Shown here piece after piece: positions 63,762 to 64,000 of a stretch of DNA of 64,000 nt (its first letter is position 1; every line of letters begins with the position of its first letter). The position numbers were made by a program, and so were the translations under genes. The notes below the pieces were generated by a model, which saw only the letters and a program-made list of their open reading frames with translations, searched no databases and was not told the origin of the DNA. The DNA is from Saprospiraceae bacterium (GTDB lineage Bacteria; Bacteroidota; Bacteroidia; Chitinophagales; Saprospiraceae): the NCBI GenBank assembly GCA_018057925.1, contig JAGPCT010000002.1:1-64000 (forward strand). Direction: 5' to 3'.

Positions 63762-64000
63762 ATGCGAACAATTAAAGGTCCCGGGATTTTTTTAGCACAA
63801 TTTATCAGTGATAAAGCACCATTTAATAATTTAGATAGCATTTGTCGTTGGGCAAGTGATTTGGGATATAAAGCAATACAATTACCTACGCTGGATGATC
63901 GATTTATTGATTTAAAGTTAGCTGCAGAGAGTAAGGTGTATGCGGATGAATTAAATGGGAAAATCAATAGTTATGGTTTAGTTATTTCTGAACTTTCTAC
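63762..64000 (+). CDS. Start of a sugar phosphate isomerase/epimerase-like gene (cut by window edge)
   Basis: ATG 63762 opens 79 codons to the end of the window without a stop. The N-terminus GPGIFLAQFISDKAPFNNLDSICRWASDLGYKAIQLPTLDDRF followed by LVISELS is the first barrel strand and helix of xylose-isomerase-like TIM-barrel proteins. No signal peptide is present, unlike the related exported gene at 11047-11922. The rest of the gene is outside the window. Confidence 0.8.
   Translation, partial: MRTIKGPGIFLAQFISDKAPFNNLDSICRWASDLGYKAIQLPTLDDRFIDLKLAAESKVYADELNGKINSYGLVISELS

Overview
The window is low-GC chromosomal DNA of a Bacteroidota member, most likely of the Saprospirales/Chitinophagales kind. 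Evidence: two large secreted proteins end in type IX secretion (T9SS) C-terminal sorting domains; lipoproteins with short Bacteroidota-style lipoboxes are common; starts are preceded by A/T-rich leaders and TAnnTTTG-type -7 boxes rather than Shine-Dalgarno sites; SecA is about 1100 residues; and a GH3-like protein, a DUF3109 protein and a bacterial alpha-2-macroglobulin are present. I see no rRNA, tRNA, CRISPR array, prophage, plasmid function or intact transposase.

Layout. 1-6844: a tandem cassette of a small lipoprotein gene followed by a secreted-protein gene. Only the third unit has a full-length secreted protein (1412 aa hydrolase + beta-helix + T9SS tail); the earlier two are cut to about 90 residues. 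Sigma-54-like promoters sit at the unit junctions. 7141-11922: PadR regulator with a membrane partner, an S9 peptidase with a GNAT acetyltransferase, and a Tat-type sugar isomerase-like protein. 12015-18119: a giant alpha-2-macroglobulin lipoprotein. 18484-29598: mainly housekeeping genes (TerC, ECF sigma factor, prfA, HupE-like, TonB-like, secA, DUF3109, HemW-like). 29688-39513: exported proteins (reprolysin-like protease with seven Ig-like modules, M1 peptidase, beta-propeller/outer-membrane barrel protein). 39612-45688: metallo-hydrolase, PhoD-like phosphatase, radical SAM/SPASM, TatD, a lipocalin-like lipoprotein and RNase H. 46090-48651: a lipoprotein with a G10 tract followed by a LytS/LytTR two-component pair. 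48762-58946: HAD acid phosphatase, second M1 peptidase, ribH, sterol-desaturase-like, GH3-like, outer-membrane barrel, two YceI proteins and an HMG-CoA-lyase-like enzyme. 59507-64000: a tiny membrane protein, two esterase lipoproteins, a copper/heavy-metal pair (Cys-rich exported protein plus double-HMA protein) and the start of another sugar isomerase-like gene.

The least ordinary feature is a set of non-coding mobile repeats. Family R1 (about 155 bp full length, at least 11 intact or decayed copies) is built from consecutive hairpins and bounded by TTAA. The copy at 1812-1965 can be compared with an unoccupied paralogous site at 759-762: one CTAA in the empty site corresponds to TTAA on both sides of the element, so the 4-bp duplication can be read directly. 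A smaller family R3 (about 58 bp, three copies) shares the R1 terminal pattern (TTAA, CC, AAATTC), and a third pair, R2, is also TTAA-bounded. Two R1 copies supply the TAA stop codon of the neighbouring gene through their terminal TTAA. No transposase that could move them lies in the window, so they look like non-autonomous (MITE-like) elements.
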